Positions 20,530 through 30,244 of a DNA stretch of 64,000 nucleotides are shown in pieces (position 1 is the stretch's first letter; each line of letters begins with the position of its first letter). The translations under genes were made by a program, and so were the position numbers. Source of the DNA: an uncultured Granulosicoccus sp. (lineage in GTDB: Bacteria > Pseudomonadota > Gammaproteobacteria > Granulosicoccales > Granulosicoccaceae); assembly GCA_937991945.1 (NCBI GenBank), contig CALKLO010000025.1, positions 1 to 64,000 on the forward strand, written 5' to 3'. The notes beneath the pieces were generated by a model, which saw nothing but the letters and a program-made list of their open reading frames with translations, had not been told where the DNA came from and searched no databases.

Positions 20530-21696
20530 TTATACCGCTGCTTTTACACCCAACTGCTCAAAGTTGAACGGTACTGAACAGATTTGCGCAGTAACTTGGG
20601 TTCCGTCAGCCAACAACACGTTGCAGTGTGTCTCTGAAGCCAGTGGCTCTTCAAGAATTGCCGTTGCAATTTGCACCTTGTAACGAGGCGACCAGCACTG
20701 CGAACCTAGGCAATGCGTCAAATCAAGCTGCCGTGGAATAGCTTCTGACACTTCACTTCCAAATGGTTGCTCTGCTAACGGCGTTGGCGCATCAGAAACG
20801 GGTAGTACCAGCCCAACCACCTTCCGGGCTATACCTCGTTGCGCCTCTGCACGCAGCGCTGCGTGCGAAAGTGAATCAATGTCTTGGTCTAGTGAGATAA
20901 ACCCGCCTAAGCCTGACTCTAGAACCGTGTGCCGACCATCCATGTCGTTGCCGTAGGACAACAAACCATTTTCCAATCGTTCGATAAGGTTCGGGCAACC
21001 CGCACGCACGTCCAAATCACGGCCTAGTTCGAATAGCTCGTCATATAGAGCCTGACCTTTGGCGATATCGTCGACGTAGACTTCAAAGCCACCCTGCTTG
21101 CTCCAGCCCGAACGCGCAACGATAAAAGAATGTCCGCGATAGTCCATCCGTTGGTAACGGAAAAAACGAATATCTTTGACGGCGTCTCCAAAGACTCTCG
21201 CCATCAGAGTTTCTGCTAACGGTCCTTGAATGGCGAGAGGCCATACATCTGGCTCGTCAACTTGGACATCCAGCTTTGCCCCCCTAGCCAATCCCTTTGC
21301 CCACAAAATCACGTCAGAATCTGCCACGGATAACCACCAGTGGTCGTCAGCAAGACGAATCCCAACAGGATCGTTTACCAGTTTTCCGTGTTCATCGGCC
21401 AAAGGTAGGTAAATACAGCGATCGTTAGCGACGCCCGAGACGGCTCTGGGTGTCATCCATTGTACGAGTTCGGTGGCGTCAGGGCCCTTAATACTAACTT
21501 GGCGTTCAACACCGACGTCCCACACCTGAACGGCACTACACAGATGCCAGTAGTCACTCTCAAGCGACTCGAATTCTGTTGCCAACAACATGTGGTTATA
21601 GACCGTAAACGCCTTCGCGCCATTAGCCACAGCACGTGACATAAAAGGGGATTTGCGTAAACGCCTGGATACTGCCAGATAAGGTGATTGCGTCAT
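20530..21696 (-). CDS. aminomethyltransferase (GcvT-fold) family protein, DmdA-like (candidate dimethylsulfoniopropionate demethylase)
   Basis: RRLRKSPF...GAKAFTVYNHMLLATEFESLESDYWHL, VWDVGVERQVSIKGPDA, CIYLPLADEHGKLVNDPVGIRL, SVADSDVILWAKGL, ARSGWSKQGGFEVYV, GCPNLIERLENGLLSYGNDMD. Confidence 0.78.
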   Translation of the reverse strand: MTQSPYLAVSRRLRKSPFMSRAVANGAKAFTVYNHMLLATEFESLESDYWHLCSAVQVWDVGVERQVSIKGPDATELVQWMTPRAVSGVANDRCIYLPLADEHGKLVNDPVGIRLADDHWWLSVADSDVILWAKGLARGAKLDVQVDEPDVWPLAIQGPLAETLMARVFGDAVKDIRFFRYQRMDYRGHSFIVARSGWSKQGGFEVYVDDIAKGQALYDELFELGRDLDVRAGCPNLIERLENGLLSYGNDMDGRHTVLESGLGGFISLDQDIDSLSHAALRAEAQRGIARKVVGLVLPVSDAPTPLAEQPFGSEVSEAIPRQLDLTHCLGSQCWSPRYKVQIATAILEEPLASETHCNVLLADGTQVTAQICSVPFNFEQLGVKAAV

Positions 21697-21768
21697 GATC
21701 TCGAACCGCGTAGGTGAAGCGGCTGCGATAGTAGCCCGAAGCGCAGGCTCTCAGCTGTTCTAAAAACG

Positions 21769-22590
21769 TCAGTCGATGACGCTTTCGACTCTTACACCCA
21801 TTTGTGGGAACGGAATCTCAATACCGGCCTCATCAAAGCCCTGTTTTATGCGTTCGTGCAGATCAAAATGCAACGGCCAATAATCAGCTGATGCCACCCA
21901 CGGCCTGACCGCAATATTGATTGATGAATCTGCCAACGCTAATACGCCAATTTGCACCGGTTTATAAGCCTCCAAAACACGTACATCACTCTCGACAATG
22001 TCTCTGAGTAATTGCTTAACCTGACTCAGATCGCTGGAATACGCCACGCAAATAACCATATCTAATCGACGGGATGACGACGTCGAATAATTCACGATAG
22101 CGCTGCCCATAATGATCGAATTTGGGACCGTGATAGTTCGACGATCGGGCGTGACCAATGTTGTGCTGAACACCGTGATTTTATCAACGCTACCTGAGAC
22201 CCCACCCGCTTCGATGTAATCGCCGACTTTACAAGGACGAAACGACACCAACAAAACCCCAGAGGCAAAATTAGATAGCGAGCCTTGTAATGCGAGGCCA
22301 ATGGCCAAACCAGCAGCACCAATAACCGCAATAAACTGAGCAGTGGGAATTCCCAGCTGCGCCAGTGCCGCAATGCTAACGAGCAATAGCAGCAGCATGT
22401 ACATTATGTTGGAGACAAATCCGCCGACGGTAGGGTCAATGGAGCGCTGAGTCATCACAGCGCCTGCCACATTTACCAGCCTACGGGCAATCCATTTACC
22501 GATAAAAAATATAGCGGCGGCGGCGAGAACTTTGAATCCGTACTCAAGCGCTATCGTTGGCCAATCTTCTAGGTATTGAAGCCAATTCAT
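21769..22590 (-). CDS. small-conductance mechanosensitive channel (MscS family)
   Basis: IGAAGLAIGLALQGSLSNFASGVLLVSFRPCKVGDYIEAGG; PNSIIMGSAIVNYS. Confidence 0.95.
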   Translation of the reverse strand: MNWLQYLEDWPTIALEYGFKVLAAAAIFFIGKWIARRLVNVAGAVMTQRSIDPTVGGFVSNIMYMLLLLLVSIAALAQLGIPTAQFIAVIGAAGLAIGLALQGSLSNFASGVLLVSFRPCKVGDYIEAGGVSGSVDKITVFSTTLVTPDRRTITVPNSIIMGSAIVNYSTSSSRRLDMVICVAYSSDLSQVKQLLRDIVESDVRVLEAYKPVQIGVLALADSSINIAVRPWVASADYWPLHFDLHERIKQGFDEAGIEIPFPQMGVRVESVID

Positions 22591-22616
22591 CGGTACATCA
22601 CTCCAAGCGTGAGGGT

Positions 22617-23054
22617 TTAATCCACTACCGTACTCATGGCCACAAACGTAGATGTATGGGCAACATGGGGTAATGCAGACAGTTTCTCCCCTAATACTAG
22701 TCTAAATGCGTTGATGTCAGATGTTCGTATTTTCACCAAGTAGTCGAACGGCCCCGCGATAAGATGCATTTGCTCAATTTCAGGTATTTTGCGAGCAGCA
22801 TCATTGAAGGCCTCAAGAGCGCTGAGCTTGGTATCCGTGAGTTTCATTTCAACGAATGCGATATGACCGAGACCGAGCTTTTCGCTATCGACGATGGCTC
22901 GGTAGCCTAGTATGTAACCGTCAGACTCGAGTCTTTTTACCCTTGCAGCACACGGAGTTTTAGTTAAACCTACTCGTGAAGCTAATTCGGTGAGCGTGAT
23001 ACGGCCATCAGTTTGTAAGATGGCAATGATAGAACGGTCGAACTGATCGAGCAT
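22617..23054 (-). CDS. Lrp/AsnC family transcriptional regulator
   Basis: MLDQFDRSIIAILQTDGRITLTELASRVGLTKTPCAARVKRLESDGYI; RAM domain. Confidence 0.95.
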   Translation of the reverse strand: MLDQFDRSIIAILQTDGRITLTELASRVGLTKTPCAARVKRLESDGYILGYRAIVDSEKLGLGHIAFVEMKLTDTKLSALEAFNDAARKIPEIEQMHLIAGPFDYLVKIRTSDINAFRLVLGEKLSALPHVAHTSTFVAMSTVVD

Positions 23055-23143
23055 ACGGCTACTCCTTTATCCACAGCTCCTCTAGCATACCCGTCTGAAG
23101 GTAAACTATAGCGAGACACTCGTTACAACTCGACCAATGGACT

Positions 23144-24079
23144 ATGAAACCCGTCTCAGCCAACGCAAAACGCCTATTAATTGCCGGAGCCACACACATA
23201 GATGATGTTGCTAGAGCACAAACGCCATTAATAAAGCACGCGTCAAACGTCGTCAGTTGGACTCAACACATTGGTGGAGTTGCGGCAAACGCTGCATGTT
23301 CAGCAGCTAGAGCCTTAACCCCCGCCCACAATGCCAACATCGAATTTTTAGCAGCGGTTGGCGATGACGCGATTGCCTCTCAATTAGTCAGCACACTGGA
23401 GACGTCGGGTATCACGACACGCTTCAAACGTTTTGCGAACACACCCACTGGCCGTTACAGCGCTGTCATGGGACACGACGGAGAGCTTTTTATAGGTCTT
23501 TCAGATGTCTCACTGGCAGAACGCCTCGAGCACACCGCGGTTGAGGAACTGAGCAGCTGGGACAACGCAACTGCTATTTTGCTAGACGCAAACCTCTCAC
23601 AAGAGTGCCTGACAGGCATCGCTCTGCAGGCAAAACAAGCGTGTGTCTTAATAGCAGCGATGAGCGTCTCACCTGTTAAGACCCAACGTTTAGTGGTTAG
23701 CGCACCGCACATCGATCTGTTGTTCTGCAACCGTCGAGAAGCTCACGCCATGATCCCTCATGCCACAGAGGGTGCAAGCCTTATAAGTTTGGCTGACGGG
23801 CTAAGTCATCTTGGTTTTTCTCGTTTTGTACTCACCGACGGACAAGCTCCTGTCATGGTTCAGGACGGTGCTATTCGAGAGCAACTCAGCGTGAAGCACA
23901 TAGACTGTACACATCATGTAAACGGTGCAGGCGATGCCCTAGCTGGCGCAACGTTTGCGGCCTGGGCAACCGGTACGAACTTGGTGGAATCGGTACAGAT
24001 GTTTGGGCTCAAAGCATCGAACCAAGTCGTGACCGGTGAATACCTCCCCGCACGCATCGGCAATCCCGCCACTCGCTGA
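23144..24079 (+). CDS. psuK: PfkB-family kinase, probable pseudouridine kinase
   Basis: IGGVAANAACSAARAL, VNGAGDALAGATFAAW; directly upstream of psuG. Confidence 0.85.
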   Translation: MKPVSANAKRLLIAGATHIDDVARAQTPLIKHASNVVSWTQHIGGVAANAACSAARALTPAHNANIEFLAAVGDDAIASQLVSTLETSGITTRFKRFANTPTGRYSAVMGHDGELFIGLSDVSLAERLEHTAVEELSSWDNATAILLDANLSQECLTGIALQAKQACVLIAAMSVSPVKTQRLVVSAPHIDLLFCNRREAHAMIPHATEGASLISLADGLSHLGFSRFVLTDGQAPVMVQDGAIREQLSVKHIDCTHHVNGAGDALAGATFAAWATGTNLVESVQMFGLKASNQVVTGEYLPARIGNPATR

Positions 24080-24111
24080 TCGTGTGTAAAATTGAATCCA
24101 TCAAGACTTAG

Positions 24112-25026
24112 ATGAACACTATGAATAAGACGGTTTTACAGATAAGCCCAGAAGTGCAAAGCGCCTTAGAAGAAGGACGTGGCGTGGTCGCTCTTGAAAG
24201 CACCATCATCACGCATGGTATGCCCTACCCGCAAAACCGCGACACCGCCCAACAGGTGGAACAAGCGGTACGTGATGCAGGTGCGGTACCCGCAACCATC
24301 GCCGTACTCGATGGTCAAATTACAGTGGGCTTGAGTGCTGAACAGCTTGAATCCCTATCCACTACTAAGTCGGCAATGAAACTGTCTCGTGCTGATCTTG
24401 CTATGGCTGTATCAAAACGCGCAATGGGATCCACAACCGTGGCTGCAACCATGATCGCCGCCGACTTAGCGGGCATTCGCGTATTTGCCACGGGTGGTAT
24501 TGGTGGCGTACATCAAGGCGCCGAGGACAGCTTTGATATTTCAGCCGACTTACACGAACTCTCACGCACGAAAGTAACGGTGATTTGTGCCGGTGCGAAA
24601 GCCATTCTTGATTTACCGAAAACCCTAGAAGTTCTAGAAACGCTAGGCGTACCGGTATTGACCTATCAACAAGATGACCTGCCGGCTTTTTGGTCTCGTG
24701 ATAGCGGCATAGATTCGCCATTAAGAGTCGATACCGTGAACGACATTGTCGAATTCATGCAGGCCCGCGATGCACTCAACATTGATGGCGGCGTTTTAAT
24801 CGCTAACCCCGTACCTGCGACTCATGAAATTCCACGCCATGAAATGGCGACCTTCATTGAACAAGCGATTCAAGAATCTCAACAAGCAGGCATCAAAGGC
24901 AAGTCTGTTACACCGTGGTTGCTGGGACGAATTGTAGAACTCAGTGACGGTAAGAGCCTGATATGCAATCAGGCGCTTATAACCAACAATGCTCGGTTAG
25001 CGGGTGAACTAGCCTGTTCGTTATAA
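24112..25026 (+). CDS. psuG: pseudouridine-5'-phosphate glycosidase
   Basis: VVALESTIITHGMPYPQN, GSTTVAATMIAADLAGIRVFATGGIGGVHQGAEDSFDISADL. Confidence 0.96.
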   Translation: MNTMNKTVLQISPEVQSALEEGRGVVALESTIITHGMPYPQNRDTAQQVEQAVRDAGAVPATIAVLDGQITVGLSAEQLESLSTTKSAMKLSRADLAMAVSKRAMGSTTVAATMIAADLAGIRVFATGGIGGVHQGAEDSFDISADLHELSRTKVTVICAGAKAILDLPKTLEVLETLGVPVLTYQQDDLPAFWSRDSGIDSPLRVDTVNDIVEFMQARDALNIDGGVLIANPVPATHEIPRHEMATFIEQAIQESQQAGIKGKSVTPWLLGRIVELSDGKSLICNQALITNNARLAGELACSL

Positions 25027-26130
25027 TAACGCCTTATTAAAATGCTGCAGTGCGGCACCGCTATCGATAGCGTGTCGCACCGTATCAGCAGCCGCCTCTA
25101 AGGTGTCATTGACCCCTCGGGCAAGCAAGATGACAGCACCCGCATAAACCAATGAATCGCGGGTGTATCCAGCCTCGCCTGCCAAAGCTTGTAAGCCCTG
25201 CTCTGATGCATAGCTGGCTAATTCGCCTGCAAACGGATTCTCAGGTGCTTTAACAGATCGAACCGTATCGTTTCGCAGGCTCGTAGGCAACGGCACTGCA
25301 CGTTCGGTACGTTCAATGCCCACCATGGACGGCTCGATATCTACTTGCGTCAGACTGACACCGTCATCACTGGTGAAAAAGCGGGCGGCCTGCGTTAGCG
25401 ACGGCACAACTCCACCTTCCACACCTCTGACCATGATAGAGCTTGCGTAACCGCCTTCAGCAGCCAACGCAGCATAGACCGGCGGATACGGCTTATGAAC
25501 AAAACCTGTAATCAGATGAGATGCCACTGTGGGTTGAATAGCATTAGCTGCCACTTCAATGGTAGTTAGGCAGGGCCGCTTTACAATACGCGTGCGCAAG
25601 TCCACCAGATTGGCAAGCTTGGGCGCGAGCACATCTTGAGAGACGTAAGACCAACCTTGCTCATCGTCCTCCAAGGCTTGGGCGACATCGCTCATGCTCT
25701 GAGGAAGGCGATAACCTGAGGCCTGTAAGACGCGCTGATGGGTTGCGCCAAACTTTGGTCCCATGGAGGCCAATCCATGCGTTAAAACACGCAAGCCGCA
25801 CGCAGCAAGCACAGCCGGTAGAAAAGGCGCGGCAGGTGTTCCCCTTAGGTAGCCATCGTAGGGGTCAACGATGGTCAGTAAGTGCTCTACCTGAACTGGT
25901 TGTGGAGACAGACCGCTATTGATGGCCGCAAGAATGCCTGCTAGCTCATCATCGGTTTCACGCTTCATTCGCAGAGCGATCAAAAAGATGCCTGCTTGCA
26001 CTTCATCGGCACGCCCATCAAGAATTATTTGCATAGCGCGGGTGGCATCCTCGCGCGTCAAATCCTTACTTAATGTGGGACCAGTGGCAATGCGCTGAAG
26101 CACATCGCGCATAAATTCTTCGTCTGTCAT
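25021..26130 (-). CDS. TrpD2/YbiB-like glycosyltransferase (anthranilate phosphoribosyltransferase-like)
   Basis: LTREDATRAMQIILDGRADEVQAGIFLIALRMKRETDDELAGI; HGLASMGPKFG; GVEGGVVPSL. Confidence 0.88.
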   Translation of the reverse strand: MTDEEFMRDVLQRIATGPTLSKDLTREDATRAMQIILDGRADEVQAGIFLIALRMKRETDDELAGILAAINSGLSPQPVQVEHLLTIVDPYDGYLRGTPAAPFLPAVLAACGLRVLTHGLASMGPKFGATHQRVLQASGYRLPQSMSDVAQALEDDEQGWSYVSQDVLAPKLANLVDLRTRIVKRPCLTTIEVAANAIQPTVASHLITGFVHKPYPPVYAALAAEGGYASSIMVRGVEGGVVPSLTQAARFFTSDDGVSLTQVDIEPSMVGIERTERAVPLPTSLRNDTVRSVKAPENPFAGELASYASEQGLQALAGEAGYTRDSLVYAGAVILLARGVNDTLEAAADTVRHAIDSGAALQHFNKALL

Positions 26131-26193
26131 AAGCTATAGCTATCTGGGCAGTAAACGCTGTCATGTTTGCCCTCCCATAGTAACGGAACACCC

Positions 26194-27618
26194 ATGATTC
26201 TCGGACAAAAGCTTACACAGAGAAAGCGATCACACCGTTTTCCCGCTTTTTTGGACCTACAGGACAAAACGGTTGTACTGATTGGTGGTGGCGACAGAGC
26301 GGCTAGCAAAGCGGGTCGCCTTGTTGCTGGCGGTGCCAAGCTGACTGTTATTGCAGAAAATCTCTGCCAAGCGTTTGCCCCCTTAGCTAACGATGAATCG
26401 TTGAAGCACGAGCCGCGCACCTCTAACAGTGATGACTTCAATAACGTGGCATTGGTAGTCGTTGCCACTGAAGACTCAGATCAAAATACAGTTATAGCGA
26501 AACAGGCTCACGCAGCTGGTGCTTGGGTCAATGTTGCCAATCAACCTGATATGAGCAGTTTTCTTATTCCGTCACTTATCGATCGTTCCCCGTTGCTTGT
26601 GGCTATTTCAAGCGGTGCGACCTCCCCTGTTCTGGCTCGACTACTGACTTCGCGCATAGATGCTTTTCTACCGCACACCTATAGCGACTTAGGTAAATTG
26701 GCAGACACCTATCGAGAGAAGATAAAACAGCACGTGGGTGATTGGCGGCAACGCCGACGCTTCTGGGAGAAACTGCTCAACGGGCGGGTGGGTGAACTTA
26801 TACTCCAAGGACGAATAGACTCGGCTGAGCAAGCAATGGAGAACGCCATCCAGGAGCACGATCAGCATTCACTCAGCGGCGAAGTATATTTAGTTGGAGC
26901 AGGCCCAGGCGATCCAGATCTATTAAGTTTTCGAGCGCTACGACTGATGCAGCAATGCGACATCGTTTTATTCGACCGGTTAGTATCAGAGCCGATCATG
27001 CGCTTGGTTAATTCAGATGCTGAACGGGTTTATGTGGGCAAACGACGCAACGAGCATGCTGTTCCTCAAGAGTCTATAAACGGCTTACTAGTCACCTATG
27101 CAAAGCAAGGAAAACGCGTACTACGTTTGAAAGGCGGTGACCCCTTTATCTTTGGACGTGGTGGCGAAGAAATAGAAACACTGGCAGAGCAAGGTGTCTC
27201 ATTTCAGGTGGTACCGGGAATTACCGCTGCGGCAGGTTGTGCCAGCTACGCAGGCATTCCATTAACGCACCGTGATCACGCGCAAGCCTGTTTGTTTGTG
27301 ACTGGGCATTTGAAAGACGGCTCCGTTGATCTGGACTGGCCAGCATTGGCCCGCCCTCATCAAACCGTTGTTATTTATATGGGCTTAATGGGACTACCCG
27401 TTATATGCCAAAAACTCATTGAGCACGGCTTAGCTGAAGAGCACCCTATTGCCCTGATTGCCGAAGGCACTCGACAAAGCCAACAAGTGCTAACTGCTAC
27501 GTTAGGCACACTACCTGAGCTTGTTAACTCACACATTATTAAGCCCCCAACGCTAATCATTGTGGGAGACGTTGTGACGCTTCGAGAAAAACTGGCTTGG
27601 TTTGAAACACGCTCTTAA
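26194..27618 (+). CDS. cysG: siroheme synthase (precorrin-2 dehydrogenase/ferrochelatase + uroporphyrinogen-III C-methyltransferase)
   Basis: Listed ORF begins at a TTG (26167); ATG at 26194 gives MILGQK. FPAFLDLQDKTVVLIGGGDRAASKAGRL; VYLVGAGPGDPDLLSFRALRLMQQCDIVLFDRLVS; LKGGDPFIFGRGGEE. Confidence 0.95.
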   Translation: MILGQKLTQRKRSHRFPAFLDLQDKTVVLIGGGDRAASKAGRLVAGGAKLTVIAENLCQAFAPLANDESLKHEPRTSNSDDFNNVALVVVATEDSDQNTVIAKQAHAAGAWVNVANQPDMSSFLIPSLIDRSPLLVAISSGATSPVLARLLTSRIDAFLPHTYSDLGKLADTYREKIKQHVGDWRQRRRFWEKLLNGRVGELILQGRIDSAEQAMENAIQEHDQHSLSGEVYLVGAGPGDPDLLSFRALRLMQQCDIVLFDRLVSEPIMRLVNSDAERVYVGKRRNEHAVPQESINGLLVTYAKQGKRVLRLKGGDPFIFGRGGEEIETLAEQGVSFQVVPGITAAAGCASYAGIPLTHRDHAQACLFVTGHLKDGSVDLDWPALARPHQTVVIYMGLMGLPVICQKLIEHGLAEEHPIALIAEGTRQSQQVLTATLGTLPELVNSHIIKPPTLIIVGDVVTLREKLAWFETRS

Positions 27619-27673
27619 TGCTTATTGAGCTTTGTTTAGCTCACTCGCGATGCACGTTATTTAAATACCCATT

Positions 27674-27979
27674 ATGCAAACTCATAAGCTCATTCAACTA
27701 GATGCATTAAAACCTAACGTGCCGCAACGATTTGATGTGGATGGCAAAGGGATTTTACTGTGTCGTGTGCAAGACTCTGTGCACGCCGTACAAGATATGT
27801 GCACCCATGAGGATGTATCACTCTCACTTGGCGTGCTGTGTGAACACCGATTGCGGTGCCCACTACACGGTAGTGAATTTGATATACGCACCGGCCAGGT
27901 GCTTGATGAGCCTGCTGATGAAAACCTAAAAACCTACGACGTCAGCATTGAAAACGGTTGGGTTTTGCTGGACGTATAA
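27674..27979 (+). CDS. Rieske [2Fe-2S] ferredoxin (non-heme dioxygenase/NirD-like)
   Basis: CTHEDVSLSLGVLCEHRLRCPLHGSEFDIRTGQ (CxH...CxxH). Confidence 0.95.
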   Translation: MQTHKLIQLDALKPNVPQRFDVDGKGILLCRVQDSVHAVQDMCTHEDVSLSLGVLCEHRLRCPLHGSEFDIRTGQVLDEPADENLKTYDVSIENGWVLLDV

Positions 27980-27983
27980 GCCC

Positions 27984-28013
27984 ACTGTCTCAGCGAAAAA
28001 TCGCTGACACAGT
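27984..28013. terminator. long hairpin between convergent genes (possible bidirectional transcription end site)
   Basis: actgtctcagcga-aaaa-tcgctgacacagt: 13-bp stem with one mismatch, 4-nt loop; no clear U-tract. Confidence 0.5.
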
Positions 28014-28017
28014 CGTA

Positions 28018-30138
28018 CTACCGAGGGTTAATACTACTAAAGCCCCGACCTTCGGCAACAAGCCTTTGCAGTAGAGGTGCTGGCTGCCAGAAGAAATCAT
28101 CTTGCTCCGCAAACAACTCAATATCTTTGAGCACTTTCGCTAATCCGATATCATCAGCGGTGTGCATCGGACCGCCACGCCATCTAGGAAAACCATAGCC
28201 GTATAGCAACACCACATCGACATCCAGAGGACGAGTCGCTATCCCCTCTTCAACCACTCTTGCTGCCTCGTTAATCATGGCAGCCATATAACGGCGAACA
28301 ATTTCCTCATCGCTAAATAAACGAGGAGTAATACCCGCTTCTACTCGAGCCTGCACAACGATGGCTTCCACGGCGGGGTCTTCGATACCGCGACGACTAC
28401 CTTTCGGATATAAGTAATACCCAGAACCCGTTTTTTGACCTAAACGCCCGAGGTTGTAAAGATCATCGGCAAAGATAGGATGACGTTCCCGAGGGTGCGA
28501 GAGAGGTGCTCGGCGTTCACGCGTAGCAAACCCGATATCCAAACCAGCAAGGTCAGATACCGCGTAGGGCCCCATAGCAAAACCATAAGCTGTCAGCGCT
28601 TTATCTATTTGATACGGGCTTGCACCATCAAGCACCATGTGATCAGCAGCAGAACGATAGTGGGTCAAAATACGGTTACCAATAAAGCCATCGCACACGC
28701 CGGCTTTTACCGCCGTTTTACCCAAACGCTTTGCGAGCGCAAATGCAGTAGCTACCAACTCTGGCCGAGTTTGTTTCGCCACGACCACTTCCAGCAATTT
28801 CATGATGTGAGCTGGCGAGAAGAAATGCAGACCCAGAACCGATTCAGGTCTATTGGTAAAAGCCGCTATTTCGTCGATATCTAAGTAGGACGTGTTACTG
28901 GCCAATATCGCTGTTGGCTTTGCGATCGCATCCAGCGCTTCAAATACATTGCGCTTGACCTCCATGCTTTCGAACACCGCCTCTATGATGAGATCGGCCT
29001 CCGCTAAGCTGCGGTAGTCGGTTTGCGTTACCAACTGCGTGGTCATTATCGTGTCCCGTTTTGAGGCGGTCAGTTTGCCGCGCTTTACAGCTCCAGCTAG
29101 ATTGCCTGCGATAGTTTCCCGAGCTTTTTGTAAGGCTTCATCATTGCGCTCTATGAGCGTGACATGAAAACCACTTAACAAAGCACTCGTGGCAATACCT
29201 GCCCCCATCGTGCCGCCACCCACAACGCCTATCGTCGATACGGGCAATGGATGCACACCAGCAAGTTCTGGCAAACCAGCCACTTTACGCTCTGCAAAAA
29301 ACGCGTGTATCAGACCAGCTCGCTGAGGTGTGTCCATTAACTCGTTGAATAGACGTCGCTCCTGCTGAACACCTTTTTTAAAATCAAGGTGAGTACTAAG
29401 CTGGACAGCTTCGAGTGCTTTCAGCGCTGCAACTTCGCCTTTGGCGGATATCGTTAGTTTGGTTCGCCACTCACCCATTTCTTGCTCAGTGGTGGTCGGT
29501 GAAGCGCGTTCACTTGTGCGTCTGATCAAGGAGTCTTGCGTGTGGCTATCGCTAAAATCGCCGTTTAATATTTCGTGGGCAAATTCGACACCTGCCTTAG
29601 CCATATCGGCATTGGAGACTACTTTATCGATTAGACCCGTACGCAGCGCATCATCAGACAACACTGATTGGCCGGACGTGATCATAGTAAGCGCTGTCGG
29701 TACACCAACCAGTCGCGGCAAACGTTGCGTACCTGTGGCACCTGGAATTAGTCCAAGCTTAACTTCGGGCATACCCAATTGAGTGCCTTTACACGCAACT
29801 CGGTAATGCGCGCCCATGGCCACTTCCAAACCACCCCCTAAGGCAGCACCGTGTATCGCTGCAACAACGGGCTTATCGCATGCCTCTACTCTGTTGATGA
29901 CATCAGGCAAGCTCGGCGCTAACGTAGGCAACCCAAATTCAGCAATATCAGCACCGCCAAGAAACAAGCGTCCGTCACCTATCAGCACAGCAATACGCGC
30001 ATTGTCATCTCTATCGAAGCGCGCTATGCACGTGTGCAATCCCTCTCGAACCGCTTGAGATAATGCATTGACAGGTGGGTTACTGACAGTAATGAGGGCA
30101 ATACCCTGTTGGCACTCGTAAGTTACCGGATCGCTCAA
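28018..30138 (-). CDS. enoyl-CoA hydratase / 3-hydroxyacyl-CoA dehydrogenase fusion (ECH domain N-terminal, FadB/FadJ order)
   Basis: GAALGGGLEVAMGAHYRVA, GLIPGATGTQRLPRL; then IGVVGGGTMGAGIATSALLSGFHVTLIERN, SNTSYLDIDEIA, FFSPAHIMKLLEVV. Confidence 0.95.
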   Translation of the reverse strand: MSDPVTYECQQGIALITVSNPPVNALSQAVREGLHTCIARFDRDDNARIAVLIGDGRLFLGGADIAEFGLPTLAPSLPDVINRVEACDKPVVAAIHGAALGGGLEVAMGAHYRVACKGTQLGMPEVKLGLIPGATGTQRLPRLVGVPTALTMITSGQSVLSDDALRTGLIDKVVSNADMAKAGVEFAHEILNGDFSDSHTQDSLIRRTSERASPTTTEQEMGEWRTKLTISAKGEVAALKALEAVQLSTHLDFKKGVQQERRLFNELMDTPQRAGLIHAFFAERKVAGLPELAGVHPLPVSTIGVVGGGTMGAGIATSALLSGFHVTLIERNDEALQKARETIAGNLAGAVKRGKLTASKRDTIMTTQLVTQTDYRSLAEADLIIEAVFESMEVKRNVFEALDAIAKPTAILASNTSYLDIDEIAAFTNRPESVLGLHFFSPAHIMKLLEVVVAKQTRPELVATAFALAKRLGKTAVKAGVCDGFIGNRILTHYRSAADHMVLDGASPYQIDKALTAYGFAMGPYAVSDLAGLDIGFATRERRAPLSHPRERHPIFADDLYNLGRLGQKTGSGYYLYPKGSRRGIEDPAVEAIVVQARVEAGITPRLFSDEEIVRRYMAAMINEAARVVEEGIATRPLDVDVVLLYGYGFPRWRGGPMHTADDIGLAKVLKDIELFAEQDDFFWQPAPLLQRLVAEGRGFSSINPR

Positions 30139-30244
30139 GAATTAATCTCCTTTTGTATAGGCATAACAGGGGTGCCTGTGCACAATAAAACCCCCGCGCA
30201 CAGTATCAGATATAACAGGAGGAGCGCTTACGAGTACACAATGT

